Shown piece by piece: positions 18,380 through 27,338 of a stretch of 32,498 nt of DNA. The notes below the pieces were generated by a model, which saw nothing but the letters and a program-made list of their open reading frames with translations, was not told where the DNA came from and did no database searches. The position numbers and the translations under genes are program-made. The stretch covers positions 1 through 32,498 of the forward strand of contig MNYC01000019.1 of NCBI GenBank assembly GCA_001872945.1, in the 5' to 3' direction. This DNA is from a bacterium CG2_30_37_16 (GTDB lineage: Bacteria; Patescibacteriota; CPR2). Numbering within the stretch: the first letter of the stretch is position 1; each line of letters opens with the position of its first letter.

Positions 18380-18408
18380 AGCGGAGTAATAACCTCCGCT
18401 TTTTTTAT
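18380..18408 (+). terminator. Rho-independent terminator
   Basis: AGCGGAG taataac CTCCGCT followed by a T-rich run. Confidence 0.88.
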
Positions 18409-18483
18409 TTTTTTTGTTTATTTAGAAATTAGGATTTAGGATTTCATTTGATATTTTTAATTCGACATTTGACATTAATTCAT

Positions 18484-18533
18484 AGATTCCGGATCAAATG
18501 ATTGTATTTTTTAAATGAATGTCCGGAAAGACA
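18484..18533. repeat. MITE/REP-like element, copy C (right half only)
   Basis: gattccggatcaaatgattgtattttttaaatgaatgtccggaaagaca, almost identical to the right half of copy A; left half absent. Confidence 0.7.
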
Positions 18534-18589
18534 AGGGGAAGACTTGTATTATTTTCCAAAAAAAGTAAACTATTATAAGAGGGTAAAAA

Positions 18590-19126
18590 ATGGGAATCAA
18601 CCTTCTTCCAAACCAGGAAGTTGTAACCGAAAACAAAAATACAAATTTCTTAGCAATTATGATTGTTTTGTCAACATGCTTAATTGTTTTAGGTATTTTT
18701 GGAACAAGATATTTAATAAATAGTCTTAAGATTAAGAAACTCAATTCCAATATCGCTTCAGCAGATCAAAACATCTCCGATCTTCAAGTATATATAGACA
18801 GCTATGATACTTATAAGAGTAATGACATTACTAAAGCTTTACAAAGCCGGAAGCTTATTTCGCCTATTTTGGATGCAGCTGAAAAGAAATCTCCAAGTTA
18901 CATAAAAATAACGAAAATAGAAATCATCAAAGATGGTGCTTTAGTTCTTAATGGTGAAGCAAAAAACGATAACAACCAAGGGTTCACCAATATGACTAAA
19001 TTTATAAATTTATTGGAATCCGAAGCCGGAATGAGTGTTTCGAAAATTAATAACCCACGTGCTACAGACCAAACGATTATTTTTAGCGTCGAACTAAAGG
19101 GCACACCGAAAGAGATAAAAAAATAA
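18590..19126 (+). CDS. pilN: Type IV pilus PilN-like assembly protein
   Basis: MGINLLPNQE start, single TM, coiled coil, position before PilO-like gene. Confidence 0.75.
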   Translation: MGINLLPNQEVVTENKNTNFLAIMIVLSTCLIVLGIFGTRYLINSLKIKKLNSNIASADQNISDLQVYIDSYDTYKSNDITKALQSRKLISPILDAAEKKSPSYIKITKIEIIKDGALVLNGEAKNDNNQGFTNMTKFINLLESEAGMSVSKINNPRATDQTIIFSVELKGTPKEIKK

Positions 19127-19689
19127 TGCTATTAGAACAAGGTCAACGACCAAAAAAAATAAGAAAACCAATCGGCATACCGGCCTTCATTTTTTGCTTA
19201 GTGCTAATTGCGTCATTATGTTACTTTATAAACACAAAGATTAAAGGACAAAACCAGACTATCAACAACAACATTAAAACACTAGCAGAAAAAAAGGAAA
19301 CAACCGAAGAATTTGAAAATCTAAAACAAATCTGGCCAACATTACCCAAAGACATCGATATATTGAAAAAAACAAATGATAATCTTGCTCTTAAAAAAGC
19401 AGATCAAAAACAAATAATTGCCGAGATTGAAAGGACAGCAGTCGAAGCCAAACTTATTTTAAAAGAAATTAAAATTGATATAACCAAAGGTAAGGTTTAC
19501 CAATCAACGCTTACCGGAAAATACGAAGATATTAAAACATTTATCAAAAAAGCCGAAAATAATAATCTTGTATTAACTATGAACATTTTTAGAATTGAAC
19601 CAAAAAAGGACGAAAACCATGCACATCTAGAAGACGAGATGGACATGAATTTTTATCTTGAAATTAGCGCTTTTGGAGACAAAAAATGA
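19126..19689 (+). CDS. pilO: Type IV pilus PilO-like assembly protein
   Basis: N-terminal TM, coiled coil, ferredoxin-like C-terminal half (STLTGKYEDIKTFIKKAENNNLVLTMNIFRIEP); overlaps pilN stop. Confidence 0.7.
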   Translation: MLLEQGQRPKKIRKPIGIPAFIFCLVLIASLCYFINTKIKGQNQTINNNIKTLAEKKETTEEFENLKQIWPTLPKDIDILKKTNDNLALKKADQKQIIAEIERTAVEAKLILKEIKIDITKGKVYQSTLTGKYEDIKTFIKKAENNNLVLTMNIFRIEPKKDENHAHLEDEMDMNFYLEISAFGDKK

Positions 19690-19970
19690 ATACCAATCGA
19701 AATATTATAGAAATGATTATTTTAAGCATAGTAGCAATAACTTGTTCTTGTCTTTTTGTCCTTATTCAATTTTTTGCAGACAGCAAAAAAGAAAAGGATT
19801 TAAGACAAGGGCAGGAAATAACAGAGAAAGAAAAAATTTTTATTCAAGGTCTGCAGAGAATAGAATTGGGCGGCAACCGAAAAGTATTGGAAGATTTAAG
19901 TAAAATGGAAGATTTTTACGTCTCCTTAGAGGAAACGAATAAAGGCAAAACTAATCCGTTTAAATACTAG
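19686..19970 (+). CDS. Small single-TM protein in pilP position
   Basis: 94 aa, one TM, C-terminal GKTNPF motif; translationally overlaps pilO. Confidence 0.5.
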   Translation: MNTNRNIIEMIILSIVAITCSCLFVLIQFFADSKKEKDLRQGQEITEKEKIFIQGLQRIELGGNRKVLEDLSKMEDFYVSLEETNKGKTNPFKY

Positions 19971-19977
19971 GACTAAA

Positions 19978-21186
19978 ATGCCAACTTATGACATTCAAGC
20001 TAAAAATAATCAAGGAAAAATTATTTCCGGTAAGATTCTTGCATCCTCCGAGGAAGAGGCTTACCGAAAAATGGTTAAATCCGGCCTAATACCGAAATCT
20101 ATTATTGAAATTCCGGAAGCTTTTGATATAAAAAAATTTTTAAATCAATATTCCAGAATAAGTCTTAAGGCTCTTATGTTTTTTTCCAAGCAGCTTTCAT
20201 CAATGGTTGGTGCCGGTCTTCCGATAGCAAGATGCTTGGAAACTCTTGCTGAAGAAGAAGAAAATGAGAATTTTGCAAGGATAATAAAAGCTGTTTCAGC
20301 AGAAATACAGAGCGGCATCGCTTTTAATGAAGCTTTAAGCAAATATCCCAAGGTTTTTCCAAAAATATACATTAAGGGCGTAAAAGCCGGTGAAGCGGCC
20401 GGCGAGCTTGATAAAATTCTGGGGAAACTTTCTACTCAATTAGAAAATGATTACGAAACAATCTCCAGAATTAGAAGTGCTATGATGTATCCCATTTTTG
20501 TGTTGGTAATCCTTGTTGCGGTTGGCGTTGCTTTGCTTACTTGGGTTATTCCACAAATAAAAGGAATTTTTGTTGATACCGGAATGGTTCTTCCCCTTCC
20601 TACACGGCTATTAATCGGCTTGAGCGATGCTATAATCCACTACGGCTTAATAATGCTAGGCGGTTTAGTTGGAGCTCTTTTTGGTTTCAAATATTATATT
20701 AATACGGAACAAGGTAGATTTTTATGGGACAGTTTTAAGTTAAAAATCCCTGTTTTAGGAAAATTATTTCAAAAAGTATATATGGATAGGTTTACCGGCA
20801 CCCTCGGAACTCTCCTTGCGGCAGGATTACCGATATTAGAAGCAATCGAGATTACCGGCGAAGCAATAGGCAACAAAAAATACCAGTCATTTTTAATGAA
20901 TGCTAGGGAAGTGGTTAAAGATGGCACGCCGCTTTCAGTTCCGGTTAAGGAAAGTAAGTTATTTCCACGAATGGTTTCACAAATGCTAGTTGTGGGCGAA
21001 GAAACCGGCAAAACCGATGAATCTCTCGATGAATTAGAGAAATTTTATCACCGAGAAGTAGAAATAATAGTAAAAAGCATTTCTTCTTTAATTGAGCCTG
21101 TCTTAATCCTTATAATCGGCTTAGCCGTATCCGCTTTAATTGCTTCCATCATTTGGCCAATATATAATTTAACCAATTCGTTATAG
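19978..21186 (+). CDS. pilC: Type IV pilus inner-membrane platform protein (PilC/GspF)
   Basis: FFSKQLSSMVGAGLPIARCLETLAEE, GVKAGEAAGELDKIL, VVGEETGKTDESLDELEKFYHREVE. Confidence 0.96.
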   Translation: MPTYDIQAKNNQGKIISGKILASSEEEAYRKMVKSGLIPKSIIEIPEAFDIKKFLNQYSRISLKALMFFSKQLSSMVGAGLPIARCLETLAEEEENENFARIIKAVSAEIQSGIAFNEALSKYPKVFPKIYIKGVKAGEAAGELDKILGKLSTQLENDYETISRIRSAMMYPIFVLVILVAVGVALLTWVIPQIKGIFVDTGMVLPLPTRLLIGLSDAIIHYGLIMLGGLVGALFGFKYYINTEQGRFLWDSFKLKIPVLGKLFQKVYMDRFTGTLGTLLAAGLPILEAIEITGEAIGNKKYQSFLMNAREVVKDGTPLSVPVKESKLFPRMVSQMLVVGEETGKTDESLDELEKFYHREVEIIVKSISSLIEPVLILIIGLAVSALIASIIWPIYNLTNSL

Positions 21187-21188
21187 AT

Positions 21189-21782
21189 ATGAATAAGATA
21201 TATTTCTTTTCAAACCGGCAAAAAGGCATGTCCTTAATTGAAATGATCGCGGTTATAGCTATTATTGGGATTTTATCAAGCGTTTCAGTAGTCGGCTATA
21301 AAAGTTTAAGTAAAAGAAATAGGATAACTATTGCAACGGAAGAGATAAGATCTGCACTTATCGAAACCCAAAATCTTGCCATGGCTCCAAATAATCCCGC
21401 AAATTCAAAAAGTTACGGAGCCTATTTTAAGAAATCATCTGATGACTATTACATTTTTAAAGACACTAATAACAACAGAAACTACGATTCCGGAGAAGAA
21501 ATTAAAAAAAACACGCTAAAAAACTATAGAGTCAAAATAGATAAAATTTCCGGGAACGGGGAAAGTAATGAAGTATCGGTCATTTTTAATATACCAAAAG
21601 AAAACAACTACGAAATTTATAATAAAGATATTTTTTTCAATCCTATCGGTACCGCAAACGGTAAGGGCAGTGTAGCTGCCGGCAAAGAAGGAAACGGTTC
21701 AATTGAAATATTATCGGAAGATGGATCCCAAACCAAAACCGTAACTATCAATTGTTATTCAGGGTTAATAAGCACAAAGTAA
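21189..21782 (+). CDS. FimT/FimU/GspH-like minor prepilin
   Basis: KG^MSLIEMIAVIAIIGILSSVSVVGYKSL prepilin signature. Confidence 0.85.
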   Translation: MNKIYFFSNRQKGMSLIEMIAVIAIIGILSSVSVVGYKSLSKRNRITIATEEIRSALIETQNLAMAPNNPANSKSYGAYFKKSSDDYYIFKDTNNNRNYDSGEEIKKNTLKNYRVKIDKISGNGESNEVSVIFNIPKENNYEIYNKDIFFNPIGTANGKGSVAAGKEGNGSIEILSEDGSQTKTVTINCYSGLISTK

Positions 21783-21786
21783 AATA

Positions 21787-22302
21787 ATGAAATATAAAAT
21801 TCGAAAAATAAATAGCAGCGGTTTCGGCCTTTTAGAAGTTATAGTTGCCTTAGGAATTATTATTACTGTTGAGGTGTCAATATTAAGCTTAAGTGCCTCC
21901 AGCATTAAGCTGGGAACTTTAAGCCGCCAAAGGACTCAGGCCACGGAAATTGCCAGACAAGGACTGGAAGTTGTTAGGAATATCAGAGATTCCAATTGGG
22001 CTTCTGGTGTCTTATGGAATAATTCTTTCACTACAGATGATTGGTATAAAATAAAATTTAACGATGTTAGCGCGACTAACAAATACTGGGAATTAATCAA
22101 GGTCGTTTCCCCTACTCCTAGGGAAGAAACAATAACAATTGATGGGGTTAACTTTACAAGGGAAATCGAAATAAAGAATAAGACGGCAAAGTTTGATGAC
22201 ACCACAGATATCGATTATGCTGACGTTAAGGTAATAATAAAATGGGGAAATACAAATACCAAAAAAATCGAAATAACCGAGTATTTAACTAATTGGAAAT
22301 AA
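21787..22302 (+). CDS. PilV/GspI-like minor prepilin
   Basis: SG^FGLLEVIVALGIIITVEVSILSLSASS ... ATEIARQGLEVVRNIRDSNW. Confidence 0.85.
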   Translation: MKYKIRKINSSGFGLLEVIVALGIIITVEVSILSLSASSIKLGTLSRQRTQATEIARQGLEVVRNIRDSNWASGVLWNNSFTTDDWYKIKFNDVSATNKYWELIKVVSPTPREETITIDGVNFTREIEIKNKTAKFDDTTDIDYADVKVIIKWGNTNTKKIEITEYLTNWK

Positions 22303-22304
22303 AA

Positions 22305-23783
22305 ATGTTAAAAAAACACAAAACTTTTACAATAAATAATTACGGATTTACATTAGTAGAGATGGTTGTATCTGTTTCAATTTTTGCAACAGTTGTCCTA
22401 ATTGCTTGTACCACTTTCATTAAAGTCTTACACGCCCAACAAAAGACTAATGCCCAAAGAAAAGTAATTCAGGAAGGACGATATTTGCTAGATTCAATTG
22501 CCAGAGAAATAAATTTATCCCAAGGATCAGGAACAGATAAACCGTGGGTACTTAGAAAAGATGATGGTACGATAAGCATTGATGGTACCGGGAGTCAATT
22601 AGATATTATATCAGCGACACCGGATTATAGTAACCCAACAGGATCAACCAAAAATAGCAATAAAACTTATAAGCTTTCAAGTAATGGGACAAACAATACG
22701 ATCGAATTCTCTGAAAACAACAATAATACGGTCGCCTCAACCGAAAGAAGCTATTTAGATATTGTTCTTATTTTTGATCTTTCTAGAAGCATGACTTATG
22801 GCGATGCTTCAGGTACTACCACCAGATACGAAGCCGCTAAAGAAGCCGCTAAAAATTTTCTCGACACTTTGGACCCGGTTTATGACCGATCTTCTTTAGT
22901 AACTTTTGCCGGCAATGGTACTTATAATTTTACTAAAGTCAGGTCACAATTAACCGATACCATTGGTACTACACGCCAGAAAGTTAATGATATAAAATCA
23001 GATCGGGAGTTTTTTTCGGGCCCTCATTATGCCAATGTTGGTTGGAACGGATGCGAAACATTATATCCTTGCATTTTTGGCAGCACTCCCATCGAACATG
23101 GACTTAGTTTAGCCAATAGTCTGCTCCAAGACTCTAATGTACCTCCAAGATTAGATGCCAGCGGAAACATTGTTTTAGATAATGACGGAAATCCGGTCAC
23201 AACAAAGAGAATAGAAATTTTACTTACCGATGGTTCGGCTAACCGATTAGAAAATGGCACTTGGTGCGATAGAAACGATCCTCCATATGGCGCTGATGGA
23301 ACAACAGTGGTAAACAAATGCAAGGCTTATGCAATTATGCATGCTAATGAAGGCAGAACAAATTTTGATTTAAAAATGTTTACAATACGTTTTGGATCCA
23401 CCGCTGTCGGGGGATCCGACGAGCAAACCTTACGCCAAATTGCAGGATCAAGTGACCTAACAACTCCTGTCAATCCCGGAGACTGCCTAAATAATTACTG
23501 TAATGCTCCAGGAGCAGACGACCTTGAAAATGTGTATCAAAACATCGAAAATGTTATTAAAAATTATACCGATACCCCAATAATTTCAACCCCAAATTCG
23601 AATATTACATCAGATACCGTCAATATTGGAAGCCTCAAATTTACTGAAGGCGCTAATTCTGGCGTCCCATTCCTAAATATCTCCATAACACTAATAGTTG
23701 ATAATGGAGGAAGTAAAAAATCAAAAATTACCTTGGAAACTACCGTTACCTCAAGGGCTTATGAACAATTCTTACATTTATAA
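22305..23783 (+). CDS. PilW-like minor prepilin with inserted von Willebrand factor A domain
   Basis: YG^FTLVEMVVSVSIFATVVLIACTTFIKV prepilin N-terminus; VWA MIDAS pieces DLSRS, GSTPIEHGL, LLTDGSAN; C-terminal SDTVNIGSLKFTE...ITLETTVTSR returns to a PilW-like pilin end. Confidence 0.9.
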   Translation: MLKKHKTFTINNYGFTLVEMVVSVSIFATVVLIACTTFIKVLHAQQKTNAQRKVIQEGRYLLDSIAREINLSQGSGTDKPWVLRKDDGTISIDGTGSQLDIISATPDYSNPTGSTKNSNKTYKLSSNGTNNTIEFSENNNNTVASTERSYLDIVLIFDLSRSMTYGDASGTTTRYEAAKEAAKNFLDTLDPVYDRSSLVTFAGNGTYNFTKVRSQLTDTIGTTRQKVNDIKSDREFFSGPHYANVGWNGCETLYPCIFGSTPIEHGLSLANSLLQDSNVPPRLDASGNIVLDNDGNPVTTKRIEILLTDGSANRLENGTWCDRNDPPYGADGTTVVNKCKAYAIMHANEGRTNFDLKMFTIRFGSTAVGGSDEQTLRQIAGSSDLTTPVNPGDCLNNYCNAPGADDLENVYQNIENVIKNYTDTPIISTPNSNITSDTVNIGSLKFTEGANSGVPFLNISITLIVDNGGSKKSKITLETTVTSRAYEQFLHL

Positions 23784-23795
23784 TCAGAGGTCAAA

Positions 23796-24191
23796 ATGAA
23801 AAAAATAAAATCACAACTAAATAACGGCTCGGCATTACTCATAGTTATAATTATTGTAATGACGGTTAGCGTGGCAGCACCCAGCATGAGTACAATGATA
23901 CTTGCCGAATACAGGATGTCTAGAGCCTCAAGAGATTCCTTACAGGCATACTATGGTGCCGAATCGGCAACTGAAGTTGGACTGGCCCTAGCAAAGCTCG
24001 GCGCAATTGGAGCGCTACCATCGCCGGAAATCCAATTTCATGGCAGTGGAGAAATAAGCGGAATGACTACTAAATTTCAAGTAAGTTCCGGCCCGAGTAG
24101 CACAATTATAAGGGTAACGGGTAAATCCACTGTTAATAGTAGCAAAACAGAAAGAACGCTGGAGTTTGAAAGGGACACAACGGCATTCTGA
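23796..24191 (+). CDS. PilX/GspK-like minor pilin
   Basis: NG^SALLIVIIIVMTVSVAAPSMSTMILAEYRMSRASRDSLQAYYGAESATEVGLA; hydrophobic prepilin-like N-terminus without Glu5. Confidence 0.75.
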   Translation: MKKIKSQLNNGSALLIVIIIVMTVSVAAPSMSTMILAEYRMSRASRDSLQAYYGAESATEVGLALAKLGAIGALPSPEIQFHGSGEISGMTTKFQVSSGPSSTIIRVTGKSTVNSSKTERTLEFERDTTAF

Positions 24192-24192
24192 T

Positions 24193-26085
24193 TTACTTTG
24201 CTTCTGCTTTTTTCTTCCCCATGACCTGTTCGAATTCTTCGGCTGATAGGGTTTCTTTTTCTAGAAGTTCTTTAGTCACTTTATTTAGAGTTTCACGATT
24301 TTCACTTACCACATGTTCGGCCTTTTTTAATCCTTGTGCAATAATATCAGAAACTTCCTGATCTATTGCATTGGCCGTAGCTTCAGAATAATCTTTGGTG
24401 TGCTCGCCAAGTTCGCGTCCTAGGAAAACCAAATCTTCTTTGTGACCAAAAACCCTGGTGCCCATCTTTTCGCTCATTCCATATTCCACCACCATTTTTC
24501 TGGCTAGTTTTGTTGCTTGACGAAGATCATTTTCGGCACCGGTTGTTACATTGTCTTTGCCGTAAATAATTCGTTCGGCAACACGACCGCCAAGCATCAT
24601 GGCAATTTCATCCTCAAATTCAGCCTTGGTATGAAGATACTTGTCTTCTTCCGGAATACTCCATGTATAACCTCCGGCGGAACCTCTGGAAATAACAGAA
24701 ACTTTGTGAACTTTATCGGTATGCGGGAGAAGATGGCCCACAATGGCATGACCGGATTCGTGATAAGCCGTAATTTCTTTTTCCTTTTCAGATAAAATAT
24801 GGGATTTTCGCTCGGGGCCTAGAAGGACTTTTTCTACCGCCTCGGTCATCTCAGCCTGATGAATAATCTTTTTATTGCTTCTGCCGGCAAGAATAGCTGC
24901 TTCATTTATGAGGTTTGCAAGATCTGCTCCGCAAAAACCCGGTGTATGCTTAGCAATTTCTGCTAAATTGACGTCATCTGCCAAAGGTTTGCCTTGTGAA
25001 TGAACCTTTAAAATTTCTTCCCGGCTCTTTAAATCCGGTGCATCTAAAACAACTCTTCTGTCGAACCTGCCCGGCCTAAGCAAAGCTGGATCCAACACGT
25101 CCGGCCTATTTGTTGCCGCCATTAAAATGACGTTTGTATCTTGTTCAAAACCGTCCATTTCTACTAATATTTGATTTAAGGTTTGCTCGCGCTCATCGTG
25201 AGATCCGCCAAGTCCGGCACCTCTTTGTCGTCCTACAGCGTCAATTTCATCTATAAAGATAATGCAAGGCGCATTCTTTTTAGCCCTAGCAAACAGGTCT
25301 CGCACTCTTGATGCGCCGACGCCAACAAACATTTCCACGAATTCGGAACCGGAAATTGAGAAAAACGGCACTCCCGCTTCACCGGCAACAGCACGGGCAA
25401 GTAAAGTTTTGCCGGTTCCCGGAAGGCCAATAAGCAGAACGCCTTTGGGAATTTTGGCTCCAAGATCCGTAAATTTCTTCGGGTTTTTTAGAAAATCAAC
25501 TATCTCGGTCAGTTCCTGTTTTGCTTCCTGAACACCGGCAACATCGGCGAAAGTGACTTTCTTTTTGTCCGGTCCAAAAAGTCTGGCCCGGCTTTTCCCA
25601 AACATCATAGCCTGGTTATTAGAACCTTGGGCCTGCCTTAACATGGTATAAAGGAAATATCCGATTAGTAAAATTGGAATCACCGTGATGGCAATATTTA
25701 TCCAAAGTCCGGTATTTGCACTGGGCGTTACTTTAAAATTATCGATTTTAGCCGGATCAACATTGTAGTCTTTTAAGATAGTAGTAAAAGACTGATCCGG
25801 ACTGGTAAATGATTTCTGCTTCTTGCCGTCTTTTAACTCTATGGCTAAATTTCCGCTTTGTTCGTCAATTGACTTAACCTGTCCATCTTTAATTTCCTGA
25901 ACCAATTTTGATACAGGAACTTCCTCAACTTTTTGATTGTCACCCAAGTAGGTATAAATTGCGGCAACGATAAATAGGCAGATTAAGAAATATATAAACG
26001 CCCGCGAAGACTTGGAGTTCGGAACCGGCTTTTGAGGCATTTTAGGCATCTTAGGTACTTTAGGTATATTTGGTATTTTTGGCAT
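24193..26085 (-). CDS. ftsH: ATP-dependent zinc metalloprotease FtsH
   Basis: Walker [59 protein letters not shown]. Confidence 0.98.
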   Translation of the reverse strand: MPKIPNIPKVPKMPKMPQKPVPNSKSSRAFIYFLICLFIVAAIYTYLGDNQKVEEVPVSKLVQEIKDGQVKSIDEQSGNLAIELKDGKKQKSFTSPDQSFTTILKDYNVDPAKIDNFKVTPSANTGLWINIAITVIPILLIGYFLYTMLRQAQGSNNQAMMFGKSRARLFGPDKKKVTFADVAGVQEAKQELTEIVDFLKNPKKFTDLGAKIPKGVLLIGLPGTGKTLLARAVAGEAGVPFFSISGSEFVEMFVGVGASRVRDLFARAKKNAPCIIFIDEIDAVGRQRGAGLGGSHDEREQTLNQILVEMDGFEQDTNVILMAATNRPDVLDPALLRPGRFDRRVVLDAPDLKSREEILKVHSQGKPLADDVNLAEIAKHTPGFCGADLANLINEAAILAGRSNKKIIHQAEMTEAVEKVLLGPERKSHILSEKEKEITAYHESGHAIVGHLLPHTDKVHKVSVISRGSAGGYTWSIPEEDKYLHTKAEFEDEIAMMLGGRVAERIIYGKDNVTTGAENDLRQATKLARKMVVEYGMSEKMGTRVFGHKEDLVFLGRELGEHTKDYSEATANAIDQEVSDIIAQGLKKAEHVVSENRETLNKVTKELLEKETLSAEEFEQVMGKKKAEAK

Positions 26086-26156
26086 TTAATTCTCCTTTCT
26101 AAAAATAGAAGTTTATCATATTAATTATATATAATCAACGCACAAAAGTTAAACAA

Positions 26157-26768
26157 TTAACTTAAACTAAATTCAGTTAACTTTTCTTTTATTTTCTCGT
26201 CTTCCACTGCAAACTCGGGCATAAAAATCACTTCTTCTGAATGGTCAATATCTTCATGATAGGCAAGTTGAACCCGAAAATTTTTCTCATTAAACTCATT
26301 GCCATAAATTTGTTTTCCTTTTTTAGAAATCTGGGAAACGGAAAAGTGAGTACTTAAAATAAAATACAAATCTACGTAATCTTTCCATTTTGCTCTACGG
26401 CCAAGAGCGTAAGCTTTCATTGCTGCCAAAGTTAAAAGATCAGGCATTTTTATAGAACTATCAACTTTTACGGAAAAATGGATTGGGAAAGGATAATATA
26501 AAAATGTTAATCGAACACCATTAATAATAAGTTCATATTGGTCTTTTTCGTCTCTTATAACTTGGTTGATTTGGCCTTTCCCCGCAAGGATATTTCTAAT
26601 CTTTTCATTCTCAAAAGGTTTGTTAGAAAACAAATCAAAGTCTATTGATTGTCTATGACCAATCTGAAGTGCAATTGCCGTACCGCCAACCAGACCAAAA
26701 TCCTTTGAAAATACGGCAATGAGTGGCAAAAGGCTTTCTTGACTACTTGTAAGTATTTCCTTATGCAT
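26157..26768 (-). CDS. Nucleotidyltransferase AbiEii/AbiGii toxin family protein
   Basis: FGLVGGTAIALQIGHRQSIDFDLFSN and LLTLAAMKAYALGRRAKWKDYVDLYFIL. Confidence 0.88.
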   Translation of the reverse strand: MHKEILTSSQESLLPLIAVFSKDFGLVGGTAIALQIGHRQSIDFDLFSNKPFENEKIRNILAGKGQINQVIRDEKDQYELIINGVRLTFLYYPFPIHFSVKVDSSIKMPDLLTLAAMKAYALGRRAKWKDYVDLYFILSTHFSVSQISKKGKQIYGNEFNEKNFRVQLAYHEDIDHSEEVIFMPEFAVEDEKIKEKLTEFSLS

Positions 26769-27018
26769 GTTGCTTGAAAAAGAGTTTAAAATAATGTTTT
26801 ATCTTCGGGTCAAAATTATTTCTCTGAGACTCAATTTTTTTAAAAAATATCTGGGCTACTTTTGGGCAGCCAAGAATTTTAATCAGTTCCTGCACATCCT
26901 CGTAGTCACCATATTCCAAAATTCCCTCGACGATAGCTTCATTTGAAAGATGACTATAATTTTTGGTTGACCAAAAAAGATAGGGCCTTTTGGATGCAAA
27001 ATTTTGTAACGTTGTCAT
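26761..27018 (-). CDS. Cognate antitoxin-like small protein (DUF6922-like)
   Basis: 85 aa, overlaps the AbiEii gene by 8 nt; YLFWSTKNYSHLSNEAIVEGILEYGDYEDVQELIKILG resembles small partners commonly found 5' of such toxins. Confidence 0.65.
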   Translation of the reverse strand: MTTLQNFASKRPYLFWSTKNYSHLSNEAIVEGILEYGDYEDVQELIKILGCPKVAQIFFKKIESQRNNFDPKIKHYFKLFFKQHA

Positions 27019-27228
27019 ATCTATATTATAGCAAATTTTACTGGGTAATAAAATGGGAATTACTATATGTTTCTATGATAGCAGAGGCGATCCGCCTACT
27101 CCGGCTATCACCGGATTCGGACGGGTAAAGATTTTACGAGCGGGTTCTGTGCCGCACCCCTTTCAAGAAATAAAAAAATCCATGAGCTATTAGCTATGGG
27201 CTACCCGTGAAAATCTTTGATTTTCCTT

Positions 27229-27305
27229 TGGTAGCAGGGGCGGGATTTGAACCCGCGACCCCAGGCTTATGAGTCCTGTGCTCTGACCAGCTGAGCTACC
27301 CTGCC
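27229..27305 (-). tRNA. tRNA-Met elongator (anticodon CAT), CCA encoded
   Basis: GGCAGGG...CCCTGCT acceptor, CTCATAA loop, GCGGGTTCAAATCCCGC T-arm, A-CCA. Confidence 0.92.
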
Positions 27306-27338
27306 GCGTCGGAATGTTCTCCGAGATTCCTCCTCTTT

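Noticed and set aside
24517-24795. Antisense ORFs inside ftsH, lepA, murJ and pilC (e.g. 24517+, 25262+, 16735+, 17353+, 20145-)
   Set aside because: Antisense to strongly conserved genes; open frames explained by codon bias.
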